From the NCBI GenBank assembly GCA_031266495.1, contig JAISAX010000782.1:1-6320 (forward strand): a stretch of DNA of 6,320 nucleotides. Direction: 5' to 3'. The stretch's first letter is position 1; every line of letters starts with the position of its first letter. The notes beneath the pieces were generated by a model. It was not told the DNA's origin and did not search any database. It saw only the letters and a program-made list of their open reading frames with translations. This stretch comes from Opitutaceae bacterium (GTDB lineage: Bacteria; Verrucomicrobiota; Verrucomicrobiae; Opitutales; Opitutaceae). Positions 1-5,968 of the stretch are shown in pieces. Made by a program: the position numbers and the translations under genes.

Positions 1-128
1 AAGGCTGAAAATTTCGGATTTCAGATTTCAGCCTTCGGATTTCAGATTTCAGATTTTCGGAATCCGGATTCCTGCCTCCGGATTCCGGACTTCGGAGGCA
101 GGAATTCCGGAGTCCGGGAATCAGCCTT
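1..128. repeat. Cluster of short direct and inverted repeats downstream of the PEP-CTERM gene
   Basis: A 19-base unit (TTCGGATTTCAGATTTCAG) occurs twice in tandem at 13-31 and 34-52, with a period of 21 bases. AAGGCTGAAA at 1-10 is the exact reverse complement of 26-35, and the heptamer CAGCCTT recurs at 29-35 and 122-128. A second, longer inverted repeat pairs about 59-80 with 93-115; its core of 13 bases (ATTCCTGCCTCCG, 68-80) is matched perfectly at 93-105, and the outer part has one mismatch and one single-base gap. The cluster follows the stop codon of the minus-strand gene, so it may shape the 3' end of that transcript, but there is no clean U tract after the stem. It may continue left of the window. 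No coding potential is seen. Confidence 0.7.
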
Positions 129-1058
129 TTACCGGCGGCGAAGGACGATACAGGCAGCGGCGGCAAGTGCACCGAGTCCGCCGAGCACGCTGGCGGTTTT
201 CGCCGGTTCGGGGATGGGTGTCGTGCTGCTGGCCAGGATGGTGATCTCCGTCAGAAAGCCGCCTGCCGTGTTTGTCGGGGTAGTGCCGTAGTTGACGCGC
301 GCGGTGATTTCCAACAACACGTAACGCGCCACGATGCCGCCCTCCGTTGCGTCGAACACTGCTGTGCCCTGCACCTTATCCTTACCATCTCTGTCAAATG
401 TATTGGATCCCAATAATGTGAAGCCTGCCACACCGTCATCGAGCGACGTTGCAGTGAAAACTTTTTGCACGTCGTTTTCGTTCCAACGAGATCCGCTTGA
501 TTCTCGCCAGGCGATGTTGATCTCCGTCAAATTGTAAGCCGCGCCGAGATCGAGCAGGATGTGAAAACTTCCGACAGGGTTGTTAGTGAACGTGCCGCTG
601 GCCAAGCTTAGCGCGCCTCCAAATCTGCCGATATCGCCGCCCACGCCACCATCGGTGAGTTTGCCCCTGTTGAAGGGGATTGCACCTGCGCTCACGGCAA
701 CGGAGTTGTCGAACACAAGATGGTTGGATTGATTGGCGTCAACGGTGACGGAGGAATTCGACTTGAAGTTAGCTTCCCAAAGATTTGAAGCCCCCCAACC
801 CGGAAGGAACGGCACGGTGAGCGGCGTGACGGCGGTGATGCCGTTGTAGGAGTCGTTGATAAGGCCGAGCGCGAAATACTGGTAATTCGCGCCGAGGGCG
901 GGATTGGCCTTGAGATAGGCAGTGAGGTCAACCGGAGCGGCGGCGGCATGGATGGCCGGCACGGAGAAGCCAGTCGCAATTACGAGCGCGACAATGGCTT
1001 TCAGGGTTGCGCCGGAATGGCGAAACGAGTGCGAGAGAACACGAACGGTGTTTTTCAT
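129..1058 (-). CDS. Secreted PEP-CTERM sorting-domain protein with discoidin-like domain
   Basis: The start at 1058 gives a 309-residue protein beginning MKNTVRVLSHSF, with a normal Sec signal peptide: basic N-region, hydrophobic stretch about residues 19-36, and likely cleavage after AIHA at residue 38. An upstream ATG at 1139 would add 27 polar residues that spoil the signal peptide, so it is rejected. Residues about 150-282 resemble an F5/8 type C (discoidin, galactose-binding-like) fold: a KLTDGG opening, ILLDLG, an INIAW strand, TSLDDG, then ARYVLLEIT and a final strand FLTEITIL. The C-terminus is a textbook PEP-CTERM signal: IPEP at 282-285, a hydrophobic helix about 288-306 and a terminal RRR. 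In this family, exosortase (EpsH/XrtA-like) recognises the tail and releases the protein to the surface or exopolysaccharide. No exosortase is in the window. The ligand is unknown. No clear Shine-Dalgarno sequence precedes the start. Confidence 0.88.
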   Translation of the reverse strand: MKNTVRVLSHSFRHSGATLKAIVALVIATGFSVPAIHAAAAPVDLTAYLKANPALGANYQYFALGLINDSYNGITAVTPLTVPFLPGWGASNLWEANFKSNSSVTVDANQSNHLVFDNSVAVSAGAIPFNRGKLTDGGVGGDIGRFGGALSLASGTFTNNPVGSFHILLDLGAAYNLTEINIAWRESSGSRWNENDVQKVFTATSLDDGVAGFTLLGSNTFDRDGKDKVQGTAVFDATEGGIVARYVLLEITARVNYGTTPTNTAGGFLTEITILASSTTPIPEPAKTASVLGGLGALAAAACIVLRRR

Positions 1059-1207
1059 GGTGTTTATGGATTTTGGGCAAACAGGTTGGGAGTGATGGTT
1101 AGAGGAGATCATGTATGTATGGATGAGCGGATTTTGCAAGAAAAAATCAGGAACGTTACGATTTTATTTAATCTGTTTCTGATGAATGAATAATGTGGGC
1201 TTTTTGT

Positions 1208-1238
1208 AATTCGTTCAGATTCGTTATCTGCACGAATT
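1208..1238. promoter_or_regulatory. 31-bp interrupted dyad, possible operator or RNA hairpin
   Basis: AATTCGT (1208-1214) and CAGAT (1216-1220) are exact reverse complements of ACGAATT (1232-1238) and ATCTG (1226-1230). They are separated by a symmetric T/C mismatch, with a five-base centre TCGTT. Twelve of thirteen possible pairs form. The site lies 150 bp upstream of the PEP-CTERM start and 340 bp upstream of hicA, in AT-rich intergenic DNA. No U tract follows on either strand, so an intrinsic terminator is unlikely; a regulator-binding site or structured leader fits better. Function is inference. Confidence 0.4.
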
Positions 1239-1443
1239 CTACCGTATCTGGCTTTTTGTTGTTTTTGGTGAAAGCCACGTTTACGGGGCGGAGAGACGCG
1301 TCCGGAGGTTGTGCACCTGTATCCCGAAATCGTCCCGCCGCCCTGCGGTGGCGCGAGATACCCATTCCTGCTCATGCCAGCAACAGGAACAACGTCAAAC
1401 CGCGAAATCTCGAAAATACTGGTAGTTTCGGGTTCGCAAGTCG

Positions 1444-1475
1444 TTGATTATCAAAATATAAACAGGATAGATAAT
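1444..1475 (+). promoter_or_regulatory. Possible distal promoter upstream of hicA
   Basis: TTGATT at 1444-1449 resembles a -35 box and is followed by an AT-rich spacer and GATAAT at 1470-1475, a five-of-six match to the -10 consensus. The 20-base spacing is too long for a standard sigma-70 promoter; TAGATA at 1468-1473 gives 18 bases but is a poorer match. A transcript from here would run through the G tract before hicA. The -35 hexamer also sits in a small palindrome, TTGATTATCAA. Confidence 0.22.
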
Positions 1476-1513
1476 GGGCAGGGATAATGGCCGGGAGAGG
1501 CAAGCGCGATGTC

Positions 1514-1526
1514 GGGGGGGGGGGGG
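1514..1526 (+). repeat. Homopolymer of 13 G
   Basis: An uninterrupted run of 13 G lies 52 bases before the hicA start and 17 bases before the TTGACA hexamer. Tracts of this length are prone to slipped-strand length change and also to sequencing error. The position, just upstream of a promoter and outside coding sequence, would let length change alter promoter geometry rather than reading frame. Whether it varies cannot be told from a single sequence. Confidence 0.9.
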
Positions 1527-1542
1527 AGATTCACGCTCACTG

Positions 1543-1574
1543 TTGACATCCTGCCATGATACCACGGTGGTATC
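1543..1574 (+). promoter_or_regulatory. hicAB promoter with palindromic operator
   Basis: TTGACA at 1543-1548 is a perfect -35 consensus. The best -10 candidate is TGGTAT at 1568-1573, with a long 19-base spacing. Over it lies GATACCACGGTGGTATC (1558-1574), a palindrome with perfect 8-base arms around a single G. The same bases contain GGTGG (1566-1570), a plausible ribosome-binding site 8 bases before the hicA ATG. HicB antitoxins with a ribbon-helix-helix tail repress their own promoters, so this is the expected autoregulatory operator; bound protein would cover the -10 and the start of transcription. The transcript leader would be very short or absent. The palindrome is seen directly; its role is inferred from family behaviour. 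Confidence 0.5.
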
Positions 1575-1578
1575 GTCC

Positions 1579-1827
1579 ATGCCACGAAAGCTCCGCCAAC
1601 TGATTGCCGATCTGGAACGCGCCGGATTTGTGCATGAACCGGGGCGGGGCAGTCACCGAAAGTTTCGTCATGCCAATGGGACTACCGCCATCCTGTCGGG
1701 ACATAATGTCGGCGTCGATGCAAAGACCTATCAGGAAAAACACGTCCGTCTGAAAATTGAGGAAAGCAAAAAAACCGCGAAAGAAGAGAAACCGGAATCG
1801 AAAAAAACAAAGGGAAACAAAAAATGA
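1579..1827 (+). CDS. hicA: HicA-family mRNA interferase toxin
   Basis: An 82-residue protein. Residues 1-60 match the HicA/YcfA fold: a first helix (KLRQLIADLERAGF), then EPGRGSHRKF, in which His26 of the GSHxxF motif is the expected catalytic histidine, then strand TTAILSGHN. Toxins of this family have a double-stranded-RNA-binding-like fold and cut mRNA in the cytoplasm, halting translation until HicB neutralises them. The start at 1579 is chosen because an upstream in-frame ATG (1474) would read through the poly-G tract and the operator and add 35 unrelated residues. The last 22 residues, from about 61 on, are almost entirely Lys/Glu/Ser/Thr and exceed the usual HicA core; they may be a disordered RNA-binding tail or reflect A-rich drift. 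The stop overlaps the hicB start by four bases (ATGA), so the genes are translationally coupled, toxin first, the common order for hicAB. Confidence 0.87.
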   Translation: MPRKLRQLIADLERAGFVHEPGRGSHRKFRHANGTTAILSGHNVGVDAKTYQEKHVRLKIEESKKTAKEEKPESKKTKGNKK

Positions 1828-2183
1828 AAGCAGCCACCAAAAAAGACCGCATCCGCAAATTGTCCGCCCGTTATCCACGTGTGATCGAGTGGAGCGATGA
1901 GGATCGCTGCTACATCGGCAGTGCGCCACCGCTTGTCGGCCAGTGCTGCCACGGGGATACGGAAGTTGAGGTTGCCTGGCAACTGGCTGCCATCGTCGAT
2001 GATCTGGTGGCAGATGTGATTGACGGCAAGATGGTCGCGCCAACCTTGCCGGAAAACAGAACTTGCAGCGGCAGGTTTCTTGTCCGCATCCCGCCTGATC
2101 TCCATCGACGCGTCGTCTTGCAGGCAATGGCGCGTGGCGAAAGCCTCAACCAGTTCGTGGCTGAACAGTTGGCGCACACCTGA
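1824..2183 (+). CDS. hicB: HicB-family antitoxin with ribbon-helix-helix DNA-binding tail
   Basis: A 119-residue antitoxin. Residues about 18-75 form the degenerate RNase-H-like HicB domain that binds and blocks HicA: the strand PRVIEWSDEDRCYIGSAP, then GQCCHGDTEVEVAWQLAAIV, equivalent to the family's GdT-EA-helix region. Residues about 82-119 are a ribbon-helix-helix module (SGRFLVRIPPDLHRRVV, then GESLNQFVAEQLA), typical of HicB forms that bind the operator as dimers. The ATG is preceded by AAAGGG at 1809-1814, nine bases upstream, inside the A-rich 3' end of hicA, and its first bases overlap the hicA stop. The likely operator is the palindrome before hicA. The protein appears complete with all expected parts, so the module is probably functional. 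Confidence 0.88.
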   Translation: MKAATKKDRIRKLSARYPRVIEWSDEDRCYIGSAPPLVGQCCHGDTEVEVAWQLAAIVDDLVADVIDGKMVAPTLPENRTCSGRFLVRIPPDLHRRVVLQAMARGESLNQFVAEQLAHT

Positions 2184-2260
2184 ATTTCAGTCTCCCTTTT
2201 CCTGCAAACAAGCGGTGAAACTTGTAGTATCGGGGGAATTACAATCCTGTTTGTTACGGA

Positions 2261-2319
2261 CAACAAAACCGGCAAAATCTCTTGTTCAAACTCTCATGGC
2301 TCCGGCGGGTTTTTTGTTG
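2261..2319 (+). terminator. Weak candidate terminator downstream of hicAB
   Basis: A run of six T (2310-2315) follows a GC-rich stretch. CAACAAAACCGG (2261-2272) can pair with CCGG plus GGTTTTTTGTTG (2302-2319 region), but only with two bulges and a loop of about 30 bases. It lies 80-130 bases past the hicB stop on the correct strand. The imperfect stem makes this tentative; the strong hairpin at 2368-2415 is an alternative transcript end. Confidence 0.25.
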
Positions 2320-2367
2320 GAAACGATGTCCCGTCGGCTGAGTTCTGCTTTGTTACCTGCCGGGACG

Positions 2368-2415
2368 CGGATCGAGGGTAGGGGCTTCGCTTGCGAAGCC
2401 CCTACCCTCGATCCG
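2368..2415. repeat. Perfect 23-bp inverted repeat between convergent genes
   Basis: The arm at 2368-2390 is the exact reverse complement of 2393-2415, with only TT between, so about 48 bases form one nearly uninterrupted palindrome; the core reads GGGGCTTCGC-TT-GCGAAGCCCC. It lies 17 bases past the stop of the minus-strand glycoside hydrolase and 185 bases past hicB. As RNA it would be a very stable hairpin on either strand and could protect or end both transcripts, but no T tract follows on either side. The form suggests a mobile palindromic element of REP or MITE type rather than a simple terminator. Confidence 0.85.
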
Positions 2416-2431
2416 TGGAACGGAACGCCGG

Positions 2432-5400
2432 TTAAAAAGGGATTTCGAATAGCAGGACTTCATAAGGCGCCAGCGTCAGCGTGGGATCCGTTGCGGGCGT
2501 CCGGTTCCGTTGTTGCCAGATTTCCGTGGCATTGGCGGGTATGCTCACTGTTTTTTGCGTGGCGGTATCACGTAAGCGGATACTGTGAGGAAGTGATGTC
2601 CGATTGAGAATGTAAATATACCCTGGCTCGCCCGCCGCCGGAGCCACGTAACGGCATTCGACATCGCGGATCACGGGACTGGAGTCGTCCGTGTTTACCG
2701 GATACGGACCGGTCAGGAATGACTCGTAACCTGTCCATGCGGGATCAATCACCACCCGGCCTTTGCCCAGGGCATGTTCGCCGGGTTTTGTGGCGGTGGC
2801 GATGAGGTCGGCAAGGGCGGGATCGGTATGCGGATTTCCCCAGGGATCGGCTGCAAGTGTGCCGGGCGCGGTGAGCCAGAGTGTGCCGCCTTCTTCCGCG
2901 ATCCAGTTGCGGAGGTGGCGCATGGTGGTTGGGTCGAGGGCGTTGGCGGTGCCGGCGGCGATGAGGCGGCGGGTTGAAAAATCGGCGGCGGTGGCGCGTC
3001 CGGCATGAAGGATGCGGACGCCGGCGCTGTTGCGGTTGAGTCGCCAGTAGAGGCTTTCGATTCCGGTGTGGTTGTCGTGTTGATACGTTTTTTCGCCTTG
3101 GGCGAGGTGACTGTTTTTGTCAAAGAGGAGGGCGACGGTGCCGTCGCCGAGCGTGGCGAGGCGGTCGAAGACGGGGGCGAGTTGCCGGAGGCGGAGGGAG
3201 GCGCGTCCGATGGCTTCGGTCGCGAGCGGGTAACGCGGCCATGTGTGGTGGTCGCCGGCGTCGCGCCAGCCGCGGCGCGTCCATTTCCAGACGATGCCGT
3301 AGGTGAGGCCGCGGGCGTAGTTTTCGAACATGAGGAGGGGGCCGGCGGCGGGATTGGCCGTGTCGATGGTGTCGGGGGTGTGGCCGGGGACGAGTTTCCA
3401 TTCGGTGCAGCCGAGGAGGGCGTCGCGGTCGATGCCGCGCGCGTAGTCGCTGTGAAGGGGGTTGACGATGCTGCTCCAGTTGTGCGAGGTGGCGCCGGCG
3501 TCGTAGAGCGCCTCGGGGTCGATCTGGTCGTATCCGAGACTGTGGTACTTTTTTACCCAGACCATCGTGCAGGGGAGGTGTTGGCGGACGTTGTCGCGCA
3601 TGAAACGGAAGTGGCTGGCGAAGATTTTTGTGCGGAAGCGTTCCCAGTCGAGGCGGGTGGCGGGGTTGCCGGGGCGGGCGGCAAAGGTGGCGTCGGTGCG
3701 GGCAGAGGGGGGGAGGGGGGCATTTTGGGTGGAGAGGAGTTGGGGGAGCGTGATGGCGTCGATGGTGGGGAAGGTGGTGTGCCAGCGGGCGTTGGCACGG
3801 GTGATGTCGCCGGCTTCCTGCGTGGCGAGCCAGCGTCGGAAGGCGGTTTCGTAGTTGGTGGCTTGTTGTCCGATGGTGTAGCCGGGTTCGTTGGCGGTGC
3901 CGATGCTGACGAGGTTGGAAAATGATGCGAGGGGCGGAAGGATGTCTTCATAGGCGCGGGCGAGGAGGGGGCGGGTGCGCGGGTCAAGGATGTCATAGGG
4001 GAGCATGACGTGGCCGACGTGCGCGTTCGTCGGAAGGGTTTTTATGTAGTGGGTGCTGAAGAGGAGGTGGACGGCGAGGTGGTTGTTCCTGGCGGTGCGC
4101 AGGCAGTCGGCCAGGAGGGTGTTTTTTTTGTAGGAGTTGGCGGGGATTTCGATGAGGACGCTGTCGAAGCCGAGGCGGGGGAGGAGGGCGTTGTCGGCAA
4201 ACTGGTTTGACTCCATCTGCGAGCCGAAGAGGAGGATGGGTTTGCCGTTTTGACGGAGGCGTCCGTTGGAGGCTGTTTTTATCGGGACGCCGGAGTCGTA
4301 GGGATTTGGTATCGATTTTTCAATGACAATACGGGAGGCGCGTTCGTCGAGTTCGCGGGCGGCTTTGTCGAGGAGGGTTTCGGTCTGGCGGAGGAGAGTG
4401 CGGGCGATGGCGCGTTCTTTCTGGCGGTCCCAGTCGTCGGGGATGAAGCGGCGCAGGAAGAGGTCGGCGGTTTCGAGGGTGATGCGGGGTTCGGCGATGG
4501 CGATGGCTTGCGCGTCAAGGGCGTCGGCACGGGCGCGGAGTTTTTCCAAACGGGCGCGCGCGGCGGCGAGTTTTTGAAGGAAATCGGCGGGGTCGTAAGC
4601 GGTGAATGTCAGGGGGCGCGTCGTGTGGAGCAGGAGGGTGGAGGGGAGAGGGGGGGGAGGGGGAGTGGCGAGCGTGACGAGTGTGAGCTGAAGCGCGTGC
4701 GGACCGGGAACGAAGGGAGCCGTCGCGGGTGGTGTATGGCGAAATTCAATACGCGTGACGGGTGGACGCAACTCGACGGGAGCCGAGGCAAGAATGGACG
4801 CGGACGCGGCGGATGCGGCGGGCGCGATGGTCGTTGCGGGCGCGAGTTGAAGGATGGCCTGGAGGGGGCGCTCGACGGCGATGTCGAGGGTGGCGGAAAT
4901 GGCGTCGGTGACGAGGAGTTCGGCGGGGGATTTTTGTTGTATCCATGCATCAGATACTGGAGTGGAAACCGCGGCCGGGACGGAGGGCGGGTGCGTGGCA
5001 AGCGCGCCGCCGTCAAGGGGGAGCAGGTTGCGGATGAGGAAGCGCACTTCCTGTTTTTGGGGGACGTCGGGACGGCTGATGTCGAGAAGGATGCGGATGC
5101 CGGACGGGTGCGGGTGACGGTTGGCACCGGCACGGGTTTCGACCTGGTTCCAGCGTCCGGGGACGAGTTGGCCGAAGGTGGTTTGCCAGGCGGGACCGAT
5201 GTCCTTGACGGCGAGGGGAAGTCCGACCTGGAGGCGGAGGGAAGCGGGGATCGGGGTGATGGGAAACACTTCAAAGCGGATGCCGCCGAGCGCAGCACGA
5301 TCGAGGGGGGCGGGGAAATTTTTTTGCCAGTGAAGCCAGCGTTTTCTCAGGTTGCGGGCGTCGAAAAAGAACTCGGTGAGCGGGGCGCCGGTTTCAGGGT

Positions 5401-5692
5401 CTTTGGCGGGACGGACGCCAATGCGGTTGCCGTCGGTGTGGCCGGCGGCATGCCATTCGCCGGGGATGTCGGTCAAAAATGCGGTTTCAGGAAAAACGGT
5501 GGCTGCTGCTGCGGCGGCGTCGGCGGCGGGGCTGGCGGTGGTGGCGGCGGGACGGATGAAGGGGGATTTTTCGTGCCAGGTGACGGTGGTTTCGAGAGTC
5601 GTCGGCGTTTCGGCGGCGAAGCAGGAAACGAGGCCGGGAAGTGTGAGGGCGGCTGTCATCGCCCTGAGGAGAAAACGTGTTTTGTTTGTCAT
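2432..5692 (-). CDS. Exported GH42-like clan-A glycoside hydrolase, probable lipoprotein
   Basis: A 1086-residue protein. The start at 5692 gives a signal peptide (MTNKTRFLLRAMTAALTLPG) ending in LVSC, a valid lipobox with Cys24; ordinary signal-peptidase-I cleavage after FAA is the alternative. In order: an Ala-rich linker (50-65); a galactose-binding-like beta domain about 75-228, possibly carbohydrate-binding; a second beta region about 255-365 with Pro runs; a helical, probably coiled-coil segment 368-460; a TIM barrel about 478-845; an alpha/beta domain about 850-985 resembling the GH42 trimerisation (glutaminase-like) domain, with a GGTLWL motif; and a C-terminal beta domain to 1086. 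Asn601-Glu602-Pro603 is the clan-A acid/base motif, and Glu764 in GCTEWK is the likely nucleophile; their 162-residue gap fits GH42 enzymes. Usual GH42 proteins have about 650-700 residues, so the N-terminal half is extra. Substrate unknown, perhaps beta-galactosides. An upstream ATG at 5710 is possible; neither has a clear Shine-Dalgarno sequence. Confidence 0.8.
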   Translation of the reverse strand: MTNKTRFLLRAMTAALTLPGLVSCFAAETPTTLETTVTWHEKSPFIRPAATTASPAADAAAAAATVFPETAFLTDIPGEWHAAGHTDGNRIGVRPAKDPETGAPLTEFFFDARNLRKRWLHWQKNFPAPLDRAALGGIRFEVFPITPIPASLRLQVGLPLAVKDIGPAWQTTFGQLVPGRWNQVETRAGANRHPHPSGIRILLDISRPDVPQKQEVRFLIRNLLPLDGGALATHPPSVPAAVSTPVSDAWIQQKSPAELLVTDAISATLDIAVERPLQAILQLAPATTIAPAASAASASILASAPVELRPPVTRIEFRHTPPATAPFVPGPHALQLTLVTLATPPPPPLPSTLLLHTTRPLTFTAYDPADFLQKLAAARARLEKLRARADALDAQAIAIAEPRITLETADLFLRRFIPDDWDRQKERAIARTLLRQTETLLDKAARELDERASRIVIEKSIPNPYDSGVPIKTASNGRLRQNGKPILLFGSQMESNQFADNALLPRLGFDSVLIEIPANSYKKNTLLADCLRTARNNHLAVHLLFSTHYIKTLPTNAHVGHVMLPYDILDPRTRPLLARAYEDILPPLASFSNLVSIGTANEPGYTIGQQATNYETAFRRWLATQEAGDITRANARWHTTFPTIDAITLPQLLSTQNAPLPPSARTDATFAARPGNPATRLDWERFRTKIFASHFRFMRDNVRQHLPCTMVWVKKYHSLGYDQIDPEALYDAGATSHNWSSIVNPLHSDYARGIDRDALLGCTEWKLVPGHTPDTIDTANPAAGPLLMFENYARGLTYGIVWKWTRRGWRDAGDHHTWPRYPLATEAIGRASLRLRQLAPVFDRLATLGDGTVALLFDKNSHLAQGEKTYQHDNHTGIESLYWRLNRNSAGVRILHAGRATAADFSTRRLIAAGTANALDPTTMRHLRNWIAEEGGTLWLTAPGTLAADPWGNPHTDPALADLIATATKPGEHALGKGRVVIDPAWTGYESFLTGPYPVNTDDSSPVIRDVECRYVAPAAGEPGYIYILNRTSLPHSIRLRDTATQKTVSIPANATEIWQQRNRTPATDPTLTLAPYEVLLFEIPF

Positions 5693-5742
5693 GCGAAAAA
5701 GAGGACACATTTCAAAAAGTAAACATGCAGCAAGCAAAGCTG
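5693..5742 (-). promoter_or_regulatory. Short leader of the glycoside hydrolase gene, promoter uncertain
   Basis: Only 50 bases separate the glycoside hydrolase start from the hairpin array. On the minus strand this AT-richer stretch contains TTTACT (5723-5718), a four-of-six match to a -10 box, but the -35 position would fall inside the array. Either the array supplies part of the promoter or the promoter lies beyond it, toward 5910. No clear ribosome-binding site is visible. Confidence 0.2.
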
Positions 5743-5908
5743 TGGCGCGGGCGTCTCGCCCGCTCCGGACGTGGCACGGGCTTCCAGCCCGTGTTCCGGT
5801 GGCTGGTAGGCTGGGCTGATGGGCGGCGCTTCGCGCCGTCCACGGGCTGGAAGCCCGTGCCACGTCGATCCGGCGGCTTCGCCGTCGGCGGGCGGGACGC
5901 CCGCGCCA
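5743..5908. repeat. Nested REP-like array of six palindromes with 3-base loops
   Basis: Six hairpins lie in 166 bases, all with three-base loops: 5747-5763 (7 bp, TCT), 5775-5793 (8 bp, TCC), 5824-5838 (6 bp, TTC), 5841-5859 (8 bp, GGA), 5871-5887 (7 bp with one wobble, TTC) and 5888-5904 (7 bp, GGA). They are also arranged symmetrically: 5769-5793 is the perfect 25-base reverse complement of 5841-5865, and 5743-5763 matches 5888-5908 with one mismatch. This resembles bacterial interspersed mosaic elements built from REP units, usually spread by RAYT transposases; none is encoded here. It lies between divergent genes, where it could isolate their promoters or stabilise a leader. Confidence 0.85.
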
Positions 5909-5968
5909 TTCCGGAACCTGTCCAGAAATTGAGATGCACTCCGAAAAAGAGAAAGGGGGGCGGGAAGC

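Larger units (their letters stand above)
1059..1542. other. Gene-free divergent intergenic region
   Basis: This stretch lies between the PEP-CTERM gene (left, minus strand) and hicA (right, plus strand). I see no credible gene; the open frames across it lack family features or ribosome sites. It holds the 31-bp dyad at 1208-1238, a weak hairpin pairing TGGCTTT at 1249-1255 with AAAGCCA at 1271-1277, a GC-rich hairpin at 1336-1353 (7 bp with one wobble, loop CTGC), a possible AT-rich promoter at 1444-1475 and the G tract at 1514-1526. The part from 1140 to 1270 is clearly more AT-rich than the surrounding genes. A promoter for the PEP-CTERM gene should lie around 1080-1200, but no convincing -35/-10 pair was found there. 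Confidence 0.6.

Noticed and set aside
1059..1139. N-terminal extension of the PEP-CTERM protein by 27 residues
   Set aside because: It puts polar residues before a normal signal peptide and lacks support from a ribosome site.
948..1193. 81-codon plus-strand frame over the start of the PEP-CTERM gene
   Set aside because: Mostly antisense to the signal peptide region, with no domain or ribosome site.
1336..1353. GC-rich hairpin with one wobble pair and loop CTGC
   Set aside because: Only seven pairs and no U tract; likely chance folding of GC-rich DNA, or a decayed repeat unit at best.
1474..1578. N-terminal extension of HicA by 35 residues
   Set aside because: It passes through the 13-G tract, the -35 box and the operator palindrome, and HicA proteins start right before the first helix.
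3005..3925. 306-codon open frame on the plus strand opposite the glycoside hydrolase
   Set aside because: Same explanation: Gly/Val/Glu/Ala-rich antisense shadow over the catalytic barrel, with no recognisable domain or ribosome site.
4250..5722. 490-codon open frame on the plus strand opposite the glycoside hydrolase
   Set aside because: It is antisense to a gene with clear domains and a signal peptide. The product is a low-complexity Gly/Glu/Val-rich sequence, as expected from the complement of GC-rich codons.
5693..5863. N-terminal extension of the glycoside hydrolase by 57 residues
   Set aside because: It reads through the hairpin array and would bury the signal peptide inside the protein; the start at 5692 puts the signal peptide first.
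5743..5908. Array considered as a CRISPR locus or a structured RNA gene
   Set aside because: There are no evenly spaced identical direct repeats and no unique spacers, and the inverted, nested order fits a REP-type element better.
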